From Denticeps clupeoides (lineage: Eukaryota; Chordata; Actinopteri; Clupeiformes; Denticipitidae), in NCBI RefSeq assembly GCF_900700375.1, contig NC_041710.1:11915707-11979706 (forward strand): a DNA stretch of 64,000 nt, given 5' to 3'. This document shows, in pieces, positions 11,507 through 23,274 of this stretch (position 1 is the first letter of the stretch; every line of letters begins with the position of its first letter). The notes below the pieces were generated by a model, which worked only from the letters and a program-made list of their open reading frames with translations, was not told where the DNA came from and made no database searches. Position numbers and translations under genes: made by a program.

Positions 11507-12811
11507 TTATTTCTTTGGCTGCAGGATGTCATATGTGTCGTTTGTAGGGCGATTTAATTCCTAAGAAGATGACAGAGAGAGACAGACAAAGATTAAGATC
11601 CACAAGTTACACGTTAAGGTACAGTAAATGCATTAAAACCAGACTTGATAAACGTTTTACTTTATAGATGCCTTCTTCTTTCTGGTCTGAACTCTGAAAG
11701 ATGATAAACAGCAACACAAATCAGACAACTGAAAACCAGATCTGCAGTTACTGACAATGACCACAGGCAGCCTGACTTTCCACACATTTCCTCTATAAAC
11801 AGTAGTAAATATGAAAATAACGTTTTAGTTTAAGGATGTGCACAGGTTATTGGTCACATTAAAGATGGGAAATGTTTATTTATTCAAGGTTGAAATGATT
11901 CATTGCGGTCAGATTTGAACAAAATGTATGTGAGTGTGCACGGTATGTATGTGCATGCTTGTGGGTGCTTATTTTAGAGAGCAGAGAACACTGTGGCTGT
12001 GCACAATAATAGTTCGATGGTCACTTCAAACAAACAGGAAACAGCTAGACTAAACTAGAACATGAGATATATATTACTTCATCAGTCTTTCTAGCCTTGT
12101 GACATTTCCAAACACTCGCTTACCGGTTTTTTTCCTCCACTGCTTTGCATCTGTGTTGGACACATTTTGAACATTGATGTTGAACATACACATTTTTACC
12201 GACAAACAAACACATACATGCAGTAATATGGTGTATAGCGTAGTTTACCCTCAGCCTGCAGTAAAGTACAGTCAGCACAATTCCATAGAGGACCAAAATT
12301 CCATCCAGGATGTAACACAGGCCACTATCGGGCAGAGCTAAAAAGCACAAAACAGATTTCTGTAATAGAAGCAGTCATGGCCTCACATTCTAACTTTGGA
12401 ACTAGAAACACATTTACAATTTGTGACTAATTCAGAAATATATATATATTTTTTTGGTTTAAAAAATTCTGCCGGTGGATGAGCAATCAACTGGTTTTCA
12501 TGATTTCATGAAACCAGTTGAATTATCTCTTTGGAATTAGATCAACTCTAAATTACACCTTGACGCAATGTCCGAAACTTTTTAGATTTTAGACAGATTA
12601 ATTCAGAATAAAGTACAATTTTGCAATTTATTTAAGGAAACAAATAAATGTCAGACCATTTCTTTATATTTTAACAATGCCGTCACCAGAAAAATGCCGT
12701 CACTGATCACCAGAAAACAGAACATCTCTTTTTTAAGTCAGATGAAGCATTCTTACCAGAAACACCAGCAGACTGGAGAAAAAGTATCATTATAACCTTG
12801 AATACCCTCAT
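11507..12811 (-). CDS. fcer1g: Fc receptor gamma chain, ITAM adaptor
   Basis: The FcR gamma chain is a small disulphide-linked dimer that pairs with Fc and other immune receptors and signals through Syk-family kinases. Five exons join in frame (85 aa): 12757-12811, 12249-12337, 12124-12150, 11661-11693, 11507-11560. A signal peptide (about 1-18) precedes a very short ectodomain ALPDSG. The membrane helix begins [15 protein letters not shown] and keeps the interchain Cys26 and the intramembrane Asp30 that pairs with basic residues of receptor chains. The tail has a canonical ITAM, Y67KEL-x7-Y78DIL. The small exons match the split ITAM layout of mammalian FCER1G. The Cys-Tyr-Ile-Leu-Asp helix favours FCER1G over CD3 zeta, which has a longer tail. 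It lies 979 bp downstream of the vangl stop codon on the same strand. Confidence 0.92.
12488..12520. repeat. Short hairpin in fcer1g intron 1
   Basis: The sequence 'caactggttttcatga' is followed after two bases by 'tcatgaaaccagttg', a stem of about 15 bp with one bulged base. No function can be read from it. Confidence 0.6.
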
Positions 12812-13789
12812 TGCTCTCAGACAAATGTTTTACAAATGCAGCTTTTGAAATGATAAATGATTAAAATTCGATGAGTAAAGTTCCCCTTTGTCTGAGACTT
12901 CAGGAAGTTGTGGGCAATGAGAGACTATCCGGTCAGTGTCACTATGAACACCTCCCCAGACCACATGCACAAGCAAACAACAGGAACATTTAGCAACATG
13001 CAGATATGTGAACAGACTCACACGCTCATTTCCTTTTAAAGCGAGATCCATATCGCTCATAGATGCACACTCTTTTAAGAAGGAACGGTGCAGAAAAACA
13101 GATGATAAGGCAAGAGACAATCAAGGAAAAAGGAGAATCTTTTTTAATGTCATTTAATTTCATTAACCCAGGTGAATGTACAAAAAGCACAGCTCAAATT
13201 ATACAAAATGCATCATTATGAGTATTAAATACCACATATAGATGAAATTAAAACATAACCTGGAGTACAAATTTGGCCACATATATATATATGATATAAA
13301 CACATGAATCATATATAAAATAGTAAAATATTTGGTACCAAATCCTGAGTGTTTTTTCCTTTCATTCACTACTTGGAAAGCAGTTATTCACAACACACAC
13401 ACACTCAAAACACACTTTAAAAAGATACCTGCTCCTTAGAAAACATTCTTCAGACACATTGCATATTGCAATTTTTATTTAGCTTCAGAATTACATTAAT
13501 CGTGAGTTTTTTTTCTGAACCTTAGAAAACCTTTGGTGATGTGTAGCTCCTACTACAACTTTACAAACAGTCCTTTATCTGTATGGATCTTTATCCCTAC
13601 CCTTTTCTTAAAATGGTTGGCTCTTCACTTTGACCTGAAGACAAGCAGGGCTTTAGACTTATTGCCTGGAGCAACATCTAAACCTGAGTTGTTGAGCAGT
13701 GGCCCTGCAAAGGTTTCCATAGCTTCTGTATTCATGAGGAAGAAGAAAAGTTCAGGATTTTCTTCAGAGGAATGACATGAACATGATCT
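12812..13789. other. Spacer: vangl 3' UTR and fcer1g upstream region
   Basis: No coding exon is seen. A - strand AATAAA (tttatt at 13474-13479) is a candidate poly(A) signal for the vangl gene. The fcer1g promoter must lie between there and 12,811. No CpG island is present, as is common for leukocyte genes. Confidence 0.5.
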
Positions 13790-16700
13790 CTAAACAGATG
13801 TCTCCGACTGCAGCTTCAGCTCAAACTTGTGGCTCTTTGGGTCAATATACTCCTCCCCCAGCTGCAGGAAGGGCAGAGGCACGACTGAGACCACCAGAGA
13901 AAAGTGTGGGCGGCGCAGGGAGAAGACCACACCCCCACGCAGGACGGTAGTGACGGGCAGCTCGCTGACAAGAGTCCACTCACACTCACGCACTCTATTG
14001 GCTTCTCCCTGATACTGCAGAGTGGGGCCAGCGGACAGGTAGTGCTCCAGAAAAGCCTGAAAGAGACCATTTTCAAATATGTGATACCAGAGGGTAAATT
14101 ATAACAAAGATAGAAATGAGAACAACAAATTATTGTAAATTTGCCCTTTTACCCATCTGATCAAAAGCAGCTACATTATGTTTTATTCAATAAAAAGAAC
14201 ATGATATCATAGACGTGTGGTGAAAAAAATGGTCTTTATGCTATTACAGTAGGTTTGAGTCATTCGTTTAATTATGATTTGTGGTTAATTTCTAGCTAGA
14301 AATAGGGAGGGTGGTAGAAATATAAAAGATAACTTGCCTTTGAAATGACAAAAAAAAAACGTTACAACCGTACTACCATTTTCAGTGCTATCCCAATAAC
14401 AAGTGAAAGTAAGTCACTCTTGTTACGAGCATCAGCTATAAAATGGGCTTGTCTGTATGGCAACTTGGATAAGAGTGTCTAATTGTAATTTAATTAAATG
14501 CAAGGCCTTGATCATTTGATTTCCTACATTCCATGCATGGAATCATATTAACTGATTGGTTGGTGCACCGCTCTCACCTGTGGGCTCATGTTGTGTGTGA
14601 GGCAGAACTGTAGGTGTGTGAGGATGTTCTCCATGCTGTGACACTGCTGCTGTTTAGTGGTGCGCAGGTACTTTTGCAGCGCGCGCGCCATCGGAGCAAA
14701 AATAGCCTGGGCTGCTTCACGGGGATCCAGAATCCCCTGCTTCCGTTTGGGACTTGGGACTACAGCCTCCCCCTCCTCCAGGCGCTTTACCTGTGCAAAG
14801 GCTTCTTCTACTGCCATCACCAATCTAAAGGGAGAGATTGCAGTACAATCAAAATGTTATTATAGTAACACTAATATCAATTATAATTATGATATCAATT
14901 ACAAATAATATTAATACTAAAGTGAACAATGTCTGTTCCACTATGACATGTAGATTTAGAGCTTAACCCAAGTCAAAGATCCACAGGGTGGCCACTTATA
15001 TGGATACACCTTAATAAAATGGGAATGGTTGGTGACATTGAACACATTTTATAAGTGGTCAGAAACTTTTAAATAACTCATGAATAACTCACGTTAAAAC
15101 CAAGCACACCATTGTTTTTCTTGTGAAATTACCAATAAATTTGATGTGTCACACCAACCATTCCCATTTTATTAAGGGGTATCCATATAAATGGCCCACC
15201 CTGTACATGCTCAGACTTTACTCTGCTTTACTGATTAAATCTACTCTGTCAACACAAACTCTACCTGGCCTTCCGCTTGCGGACACGGCGCTCATAGTCT
15301 GCTTGCTCATAGTAAAGCTCACTGTGGCAATTCCGCCGTCTTGCCACGGCCGCAGCCATCACCGCCTGAGGAGGCCCGGTGCAGTTACTGGTGCTGTTTT
15401 CTGCAGGAGAAATATTGAACTTAGCTTGTCAGTTACACGCTACAGGCCAGAGTTTTGGACCCAAGCATGAAAAGTGTATGTTCAACAACTATCAATTTGA
15501 GTCTTTGTGGGGGCACGTTCTACTCACCCTCCTCAAGTGAGTACAGCTTGAAGCCAGTCATTTTTCGCGCAAGGATGGATTTGGCCAGGTTGGGCAGGTT
15601 GGAGTTGTGGATGGGGAAATCCCTGTAGTAGTGACTGAGCACCCACACCGCTGCTCTCTGAATGCTACAATGCAACACAACCACATCATCAAAACCGGTG
15701 GGAGCCACATACTGTTTTTCTATTCGCACACAACAACGAACTATTGAAGAACTGAATCCAAAACACACACACACACCTAAGGCGTCCCATGTTATAGAAA
15801 TGACTGACTCCGTCTGTGCTGCGTGTCACCTTGACGCAGAAGGCGGTCTGCAAGTGCACCACCTCCAGCAGCAGCAGGCTCAGGTACTGCACAAACATCA
15901 GTGTGTCCACGCACGACACCGCATATCCCACAATGCCTCTGTACTCCGGCTCCCGCTGCCACAGCACTCGCACCCCATACACCAGCCAGTAGCAGGCCAC
16001 GCAGAGAAACACCAGTGTCTGTACCAGGCAGCGCAGCAGGAAGAGGCGCGGCAGCAAAGCTCGCCGCGCCGGCTGGAAGAAGAGCGCCCACGATGACAGC
16101 GCCAGAAGCAGAAGCTTCAGGGCCAAGGAAAGATAGAGCCCCTCGCAGAGCTCCGCACAGGGGGCCAGGGCCTCATGCCACAGCAGGCGTGGCAGCAGCA
16201 GGAAGGCCAGGGGTGAGAGCAAAGCAAGGAGGCCCAGCACGCAGCTCAACGTGACGGCCCACGCGCGCTGGCAGCGGCGGCAGAGGCGCGGCTGCACGGG
16301 GGAGGGCCGCAGCTCTTCACATGTGCGCCACACGTCATCATGGGAGATGCTGCGCTCGGACGTGCCTGTGATTGCTGTCGTGTTATCACCCCAGTTGTCA
16401 TCCTGTGAAATGTAAGGGGTTAAAGGATTGCAAGGAAAGAAACAGTTTTGTCAAATGTGGAACCAGAATGAGGTGATAAGAGGAAGAGAAACAGAGTGGG
16501 GGACAAAACAGAAAGATAAAAAAGAAAGAAGTAGTGAGCATTGGCATGGTCACAGTAACTCAAAAACGTCATTGTCTATTTCTTTCTTATATGTGAGCAT
16601 TCTTGAAATGAGGATAAAATGACAGCAATTCACACCAACATGGATTATACAGAAAATTCCAACAATTTTGAAAATTATAAAATGGTTTCATATAAGGTTC

Positions 16701-18420
16701 GGTTTATGTACAGGTACTCAGTTATTTATTATTATTATTATGTCTTGCATATGTATACATATGCTAAATATGTAAATAAGCTGTCATAGTGGGGTGGTAG
16801 TAGCCTAGTGAACCAGAAGACCCAGGTTCAAACCCCACTTACTACCATTGTGTCCCTGAGCAAGACACTGAGCAAGAGAGTCTCCAGGGGGACTGTCCCT
16901 GTAACTACTGATTGTAAGTCTGATAAATGTCGTAAATGTAAATGTATCATTATTATTGATGTTTTTGTATTGTGCATATACAGTACAGGCCAAAAGTTTG
17001 GACACACCTTCCCTTTCAATGTGTTTTCTTTATTTTCATGACCATTTACGTTGGTAGATTCTCTCTGAAGGCATCAAAACTATGAATGAACACATGTGGA
17101 GTTATGTACTTAACAAAAAGTGGAGACCTGGCCTCCACAGTCACCGGACTTGAACCCAATTGAGATGATTTTGGGTGAACTTCACTGCCTGTACAGAGTG
17201 AAGGCAAAGGGGCCAACGAGTGCTAAAAACCTCTGGGAACTCCTTCAAGACTGTTGGAAAACCATTTAAGGGGATATTTTGAAAAAAAAATAGAATATAA
17301 AAAATGTTTTCAGTTATTTCACTTTTTTTGTTAAGTACATAACTCTACATGTGTTCATTCATAGTTTTGATGGTAGTGGTAGTAGATGGTAGAGTGGTAG
17401 TAGCCTAGTGGGTAACATACTCGCCTATGAACCAGAAGACCCAGGTTCGAATCCCACTTACTACCATTGTGTCCCTGACACTTAACCCTAAGTTGCTCCA
17501 GGGGGGGACTGTCCCTGTAACTACTAGATTGTAAGTCACTCTGGATAAGGGCGTCTGATAAATGCCGTATATGTAAATGTAAATGATGCCTTCTGTGAGA
17601 ATCTAGCAACGTAAATGGTCATGAAAATAAAGAAAACACAATGAATGAGAAGGTGTGTCCAAACTTTTGGCCTGTATGTGTTGGCTACCTGTTTCATATT
17701 TAACAAATCTGTGTATTTTACCAGCAAAGGAGCTCCTTGACCTTGTGCATTTCCTGCTTTTTGAGTTCTGCTGCTCTCTCTGCTCTTTGATCGATGTTTG
17801 TCTCTTCGATCCCTAAACACACACAAGATGCATTCATATCGGAAATGTGGGTACTTTTGTCTTTTTGCATTACTTCTGTTAACAATGGCAGACAGAAGGA
17901 AACTTGAATTCAATGAAAGAGGAGTAAAGACATTCTGGTTCTGATGGTGCATAAAACGTGCATGTCCAATTTTTTAACCATTATCAAATTTATAGCTTAG
18001 CATACAAATTTCAGGGGAAGCAGGGCTGAAATTCATCTGATCACTCTTCAAAGCAATTTGCCATAATTAAAACAAAAGCAACAAGAAACCATCTCTTCAC
18101 AACGCTGAGTGATTGTGAAGTATATCTGGGTTATATCATGGATTCCAGCAAAAATGTATTTAGGTGTTTTTATCTCTTACACATAAAACAGATTCTGAAT
18201 GTGAAAAGGGATTTTGTGGACGGACAAGAGTTCAGTCTTTTCTTGTGTAAGGTCTCGGTTAGAGCTTAAGCCGATTCACAGATCATGCACAGAAGGACCC
18301 CGTTCGAGACACTAGTTAATTGCCCTTTGAATGTGTGTGTGTATAATACCTGTGTTTCCTGGAGCTGTGTGAATGAGATGACCTGTAGGAGTAGCCGGAG
18401 TATTGTGATTCGTTGTCCAT
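13790..18420 (-). CDS. vangl2: Vang-like planar cell polarity protein
   Basis: Vangl is the four-pass membrane core protein of planar cell polarity; it binds Prickle and acts in convergent extension. Seven coding exons join in frame (524 aa): 18350-18420, 17722-17812, 15777-16402, 15528-15664, 15265-15400, 14578-14824, 13790-14056. The N-terminus [20 protein letters not shown] keeps the conserved Ser-rich cluster. Helices lie near 103-124, 143-163, 175-198 and 211-233. Further family blocks are [31 protein letters not shown] and [16 protein letters not shown]. The C-terminus ETSV is the PDZ ligand. The N-terminus fits VANGL2 better than VANGL1. Compared with the recalled zebrafish sequence, the SVTIQAPGEPLL region is altered: exon 2 ends GQGAPLL and runs straight into DDNWGD. 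A MITE and SINEs lie in introns. The paralogue assignment is probable. Confidence 0.92.
14984..15203. mobile_element. MITE with 'cagggtgg' terminal repeats (deleted copy)
   Basis: A 220 bp copy in a vangl intron. The inverted ends are 'cagggtggccacttatatgg' and its counterpart 'ccatataaatggcccaccct'. The right side is followed by TA; the left flank has changed to CA. Longer copies are at 35502-35834 and 44271-44634. Confidence 0.85.
16791..16946 (+). mobile_element. tRNA-derived SINE, family 2 (copy c)
   Basis: Contains 'ggtggtagtagcctagtg', B box GGTTCAAACCC and 'ctgtccctgtaactactg', and ends 'cgtaaatgtaaatg'. It lies in the vangl intron about 40 bp from the Tc1-like element at 16986. Confidence 0.88.
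16986..17674. mobile_element. Deleted Tc1/mariner element with long inverted repeats, carrying a nested SINE
   Basis: Both ends read 'caggccaaaagtttggacac' inward and are flanked by TA (16984-16985 and 17675-17676), the Tc1/mariner target duplication. The inverted arms extend about 140 bp. The centre (17,125-17,275) retains a decayed piece of Tc1 transposase around the (H/S)PDLNPIE block; the rest is deleted. A family-2 SINE sits in the right arm. All of it lies in a vangl intron. Confidence 0.85.
17388..17583 (+). mobile_element. tRNA-derived SINE, family 2 (copy d), nested in a Tc1-like element
   Basis: A near-complete copy with 'gtagtagcctagtgggtaac', B box GGTTCGAATCC and 'gtaagtcactctggataagg', ending 'atgtaaatgtaaatga'. 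It interrupts the right inverted arm of the host element, with a short 'tgatg' repeated at both junctions. It is therefore younger than the transposon. Confidence 0.85.
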
Positions 18421-18744
18421 GTCTTCGGTGGCTTTTGTTCTACATGTTCCTCATCCTTTGCTGCTCTGCCCCCTTCATGTTAAATAGGAGAAAACAAGAC
18501 CATTTACATTTGGGTGAGTGACATGTACAATGCCTGTTAAAGCGAAGATTTACATGAAAGAGAGAAAAAGGCTTGAATGAGAGAAAGAGCTCAGAGCACA
18601 AAGACGCAAAGTCCTGGGCCGGCTTGTGTGTGTGGTGGTGGGGGTTTGCAAAATAAACTTTCGTCTAAAATGTTCTTAACTAAACATAAGACTTATTGAT
18701 TTCCATATTTAACATGCGACTGACCTTCCTTCTACCATTTATAT

Positions 18745-19830
18745 ATACAGCATATTGTTGTTATGTTGCAGCCTTATTCCCTCAGAATTCTACACATAAC
18801 ACCCCCCCATAGTGGAAAAAAAAAAAGTTTACTCAATGTTTTGCCAAATTTATAAAAAAAAATAAAATAATAATAATAATAAAATAAATTGAAAAAATCT
18901 CATGTACATAAAAATTGACAGCCTTTGCTCAGTACTTTGTCGATGTACCTTTTGTAGCAATTACAGCCTCAAGTCTTTCTGAATATGATGCCACAAGCTT
19001 GGCACACCTATCCATGGCCAGTTTTGTCCATTTCTCTTTGCAGCACCTCTTAAGCCATTATAAGATCTCTCCAGAGATGTTCAACCAGATTCAAGTCTGG
19101 TGTTTGGCTTGGAGAGCAGCTTGGACACTCGGGGCAGGGATGGCCTAGCGGTTAAGGAAGTGTCCCTGTAATCAGAAGGTTGCCGGTTCGAATCCCGATC
19201 CACCAAGGTGAGCGAAGCACCGTCCCCTGTCATGGCTGCCCACTGCTCACTCAGGGTGATGGGTTAAATGCAGAGGACAAATTTCACTGTGTGCACCGTG
19301 TGCTGTGCTGCTGTGTATCACAATCAGTTCACTTTACATTCCAAGTTATCCTGAAGCCGCTCCTTTGATATCTTAGCCTTCCTCATATTTGTGCCTCAAG
19401 ACATCATGTCTCTGAGGTCTAAAGCTTGGTTTGTGCTCTGACATGGACTGTGAACTGTGGGACCTTATATAGAAGGCGCGTACCTTTCCAAATCAGGTCC
19501 AATAAACTGTTTTTTCCACAGGTCAACTCCAATTAAACTGCAGGAACATCTCAAGGATGATCAGGGGAAACAGGAGGCACCTCAGCTCGGTTTTGAGCTA
19601 CACAGCAAAGGCTGTGAATACTTATGTACATTTGATTTCTCAGTTTGTTTTTTTTTTTTTTATAAATTTGCAAAAACCTCAAGTAAAGTTTTTTTTTGTT
19701 CACATTGTCATTATGAGGTGTTGTGTGTAGAATTATGAGGGGGAAAAGGAATTTAATCAATTTTGGAATAAGGCTGCAACATAACAAAATGTGGAAAAAG
19801 TGTTGAGCTGTGAATACTGTACGTATGAAT
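18745..19830 (-). mobile_element. Internally deleted Tc1-like DNA transposon
   Basis: Inverted ends share 'gttatgttgcagccttattc' (left near 18,768; right near 19,770). Read on the - strand, 18930-19010 encodes the Tc1 transposase C-terminus (CAKLVASYSERLEAVI, then KGTSTKY and stop). Most of the transposase, including the catalytic DDE part, is missing. The right half keeps the element's 5' non-coding part. A family-1 SINE is inserted at 19131. Confidence 0.85.
19131..19337 (+). mobile_element. tRNA-derived SINE, family 1, nested in a Tc1-like element
   Basis: Starts 'ggggcagggatggcctagcg' (A box TGGCCTAGCGG), has B box GGTTCGAATCC at about 19183-19193, and ends 'caatcagttcactttaca'. The internal 'ccacacactgctccccgggcg' segment is shortened. 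Confidence 0.88.
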
Positions 19831-19999
19831 ATATTTTTTAAAGGACCGATTTGGTTTTCTTTCATTGGGAATGTGATAGGAAATAGTGTGCAGACTTGAA
19901 CGAGTTAATAATAATAATGATCGGACAGTCCGGGTTGAGAGCAGGTTGGATTTGATATCTGAGCCTTCACCAGGCGGAAACAAAGGCCTGGTAACCGGA

Positions 20000-20481
20000 G
20001 AGGGAAACGAAGTCAGGCCCGGAGACGGAGCAGGTACGTTCTACAGACACAACCCACGCCGTGTGCAGAGGAAAGGAGAGAAGATGGCGGACACGCCCAC
20101 GGCCGTGTGGGGTTCTGTCTTCTGTCGCGGATAATGCAGAGTTTCGGGGGAAACGCTCGGCTGCGCGGTGTCGAGTTTCCCCATTCAGCTGAAACGCGGC
20201 CCACCCCGAAACCCGGGGACTCCACGCCGCGCGTGAAGTGTCCCGCGTCCCGCGTCCCCCACCCCCCGTGTTTACTCGGCTTAACGACCCTCAACAGCTG
20301 GTCCAATACTGCAGGGACCCGGGGACGAACGTGTGGGGATAATGTCGGGACAGTGCGAAACCAGAGAGGGAACAGCTGTCAAAATACTCTGTACTGCGGA
20401 CAGAGACTCACGTGTCATACACACACACACACACACACACACATATATGTGCATATATATATGTGTGTGTGTGTGTATATG

Positions 20482-20513
<32 letters not shown>

Positions 20514-21220
20514 TACAGATGCGCGAATTGTAAACCAAAAGCAAAAGCAAACTGAAACCTTTTTAATAACCAAAAACAGACACACGCGTGACTGAAACGT
20601 TTGTGACAAACTTTTTGGAAGCGGCCAAGTTACCGCGACTACGGTTTAAAAACAACACGTCTGCGTAAAGCGACTACTCGCCCGTGGAAAGTCCGAGCGG
20701 CGTTTACTGCTCTGCTCACAAAGAGATGGAGAAGCAGATATTACCTCGCCGCAGCTCCTTAAAGCCCAGGGTCCGGATGCATCGGGGTGAAGGTAGCAGC
20801 CCTGGAGAAAGTTTGGGGGGGGTTTCTTCCCGGCCCCTCGGGGCTGATCCACGGATCCAGCGGAAGGGAGGCGTCGTGGTAACAAAAGGCTGCGGTACAG
20901 TAATGTGTCGCGGTTTAAAAAAAACAAAAAAACAAAAGTACAGTATCCACCGGGCTGAGAGGCGAATCCAGCCCGGTCCTGCGCACACCAGACGAAGGAC
21001 TTCCTCCAAACCACTCCGCAGCAGAGCCTTCCCGCCGCGAACGTTTATTTCGTCATTTTACGATCTAATTAAGGATTCGTAACTTTTGCCCCGCACTCCA
21101 AGGAAGAAAAAAGACCCCTCTCAGCGCCCCAAAGACCCGCCTCTGGAGACCCATCCCCCATTCATTCTTCTCCCGGCCTGGGAGGACACAGGTAGAACTC
21201 GGGATCGCCCGGGGGACAAA
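20000..21220. promoter_or_regulatory. CpG-rich block, possible vangl promoter / 5' non-coding exon
   Basis: About 1.2 kb rich in G+C and CG dinucleotides, 1.6-2.8 kb upstream of the vangl start codon (- strand). Frames on both strands are shadows of base composition without family resemblance. The vangl coding exon 1 is preceded on the - strand by a plausible acceptor (...catgtag), which fits an upstream non-coding exon here. Strand and start site cannot be fixed. Confidence 0.4.
20419..20515. repeat. Compound CA/TG/TA microsatellite
   Basis: Runs of (CA)n, (TA)n, (TG)n, (TA)n and (CA)n in that order form a self-complementary array inside the CpG-rich block. Confidence 0.95.
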
Positions 21221-21584
21221 AAAATGATGGATTATTATAATAAAAAAAAAAAAAAAAACACACAGTAACAAGGTCCTACCGTGTTGGATCCTCCTTGAAA
21301 AGCTTTCCTGTTCGGCTGCGCCCCCAACGCCGATCGACGCGGTTTTTATTTATTGAGTGAAACGCATGTACCTTTCAGCCACGGAATCCTTTCATCTACA
21401 GGATCTTTTGAATTACGTTCATTTTAAGAAGTGATATTACTTGGCATAATAAGCGGGGATTCGAACCTGCTACTTTCACCCTACCAAACACATGTGCGGT
21501 AACACTTTTTTTTTGTTGTCTGTGATGCATGGATCTCATGTTAGCTAGCACATAATTATTAGATTTGAACACTCCCCTACTATA

Positions 21585-22335
21585 TTTACATTTACATTTA
21601 AGCGACTTACCTGCGATTTACGTGCTTTCACGTTACCATCGATGAAGTGATCAGTTCTGGTTCATTAGGACCCCCAACCATGAATACAATCATTCTATTC
21701 ACTCTTGTTGTGTACAGCATCTTCAAGTTAGACAATAAGAAGGTTATAAGTTAATCTAAATATTCTTTAAAGAGGAAGGTCTTGAGCTGTCATTTGAAAG
21801 TATTCAGTGAGTGAGCTGTTCTGACCTCGAGGGAAAGTTCATTCCACCACCGAGGGGCCAAGACAGAGAAGAGTCTAGATGAGTGTCTTACTTTTACCTT
21901 CAGAGATGGAGGGACCAGGCGAGCAGTACTGGAGGCTCGGAGTAGACGAGGTGCAGTGCGGGGTATAATAAGGGCTGTGAGGTAGGATGGTGCTACTCCA
22001 TGTTTGGCTTTGTAGGCCAGCATCAGTATTTTGAACCTGATGCATGCAGCTACTGGGAGCCAGTGGAGGGAACGTAGCAGAGGGGCGGTGTGGGAGAATT
22101 TGGGAAGGTTGAAGATTAGTCGTGCTGCTGCATTTTGTAGTAGTTGTAGAGGTCGGATGGTACTTAGAGGTAGACCAGCTAGAAGGGAGTTACAGTAATC
22201 CAGTCGTGAGGTTATTAAGGACTGAACCAGTATCTGGGTGGCCTGTGTTGACAGATAAGGGCGGATTCGTCTGATATTGTAGAGAAGGAATCTACATGAG
22301 CAGGAAAGATTGCTGTTGTGAGTCAAGAAGGAGTA
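21585..22335 (-). mobile_element. L2/CR1-type LINE, 3' end of ORF2 and tail
   Basis: Read on the - strand, 22326-21790 encodes a reverse-transcriptase C-terminal region typical of fish L2-like LINEs (SRLDYCNSLLAGLP, RPLQLLQNAAARLIF, LLRSLHWLPVAACIRFK). The frame decays past LNTFK. The 3' tail (21,588-21,612, - strand) reads 'gtaagtcgcttaaatgtaaa', which matches the 3' end of family-2 SINEs. The copy is 5'-truncated, as usual for LINEs. The reverse-transcriptase catalytic core is not present. Confidence 0.88.
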
Positions 22336-23241
22336 AGCAACCAGTAAGCATTAGGACAGGTGCTCCGTATGACTTACAGATCAGTTGAACTGATTTAAGA
22401 GTTAAATTGATCACTTTATTCATTTCACTGGAGTGTCAAAATACTCTGTATTGCAGAAACTCACGTGTCTCACACACATCAAACACAACAGGAAACATAA
22501 GTGGATGGCGGACTTCTTAATGTGGTGACATTTACTAATGATACTAATGATACTTGAACTGGTGTCTTTGTCACTAAAAGAAACATAATGAAACAGGAAA
22601 TTAAGCTTTTATTTGATATTACCAAGGCAAAAATCCCCAGTCTCTTCATTTCACAAATTCGGCACCGATCCCCCACCCCAAACAGCCTTAATGGCTGTTA
22701 AAAAATGCATTACAAATTTCCACCCTGTCCAACATCAAACGACAAAAAAAAAAAAAACAGTCAGCCCTTATTTACAGCTTTCTACTGATCAAACATAAAA
22801 TGCAGTTATGTTAACATTCTCTAGAATTGGAATTGAACTAAACTGTGTTGTAGTGGTCATTGGCTGCTTCAAGTCATTGCCCCTCATCTTGCCCTTCACA
22901 GGCAATTTAAAGCATAACACAGAAATATACACTGAGATGTAAAGCAAGGTGCACTTCTCAGGCAAAAGATAGCAACAAACATAACAAATGTCTGCTACAG
23001 GTCCAGATCCAAAACCACACCATACTTGGGGATGCAAAATCTAGATGCAACTGTAGTAGGTACTCCAAACCTCCCCAAAAAGAAGTATACAGCCAGTGCA
23101 TAATTGAGGAAAATATCATTATGAGCGTTAATGAAACCCTTTACTGTGAATGAAGACATACACACACAGAAAAAAAAAATAAACAAATGCACAAACTGAG
23201 CTATTGCACATACTCAGAGTATGCACACTGTCACCAGCATT

Positions 23242-23249
<8 letters not shown>

Positions 23250-23272
<23 letters not shown>
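23250..23272. repeat. (CA)n microsatellite
   Basis: About 11 CA units in the ncstn 3' flank. Confidence 0.9.

Positions 23273-23274
<2 letters not shown>

Noticed and set aside
19160-19205. tRNA-like segments with A and B boxes (many sites)
   Set aside because: They are heads of SINEs with long non-tRNA bodies and repeated many times. None folds into a complete, isolated tRNA gene by eye.
20107-20595. Frame of 162 codons in the CpG block
   Set aside because: It runs through the CA/TG repeat, has no splice-supported neighbours and resembles no family I know.
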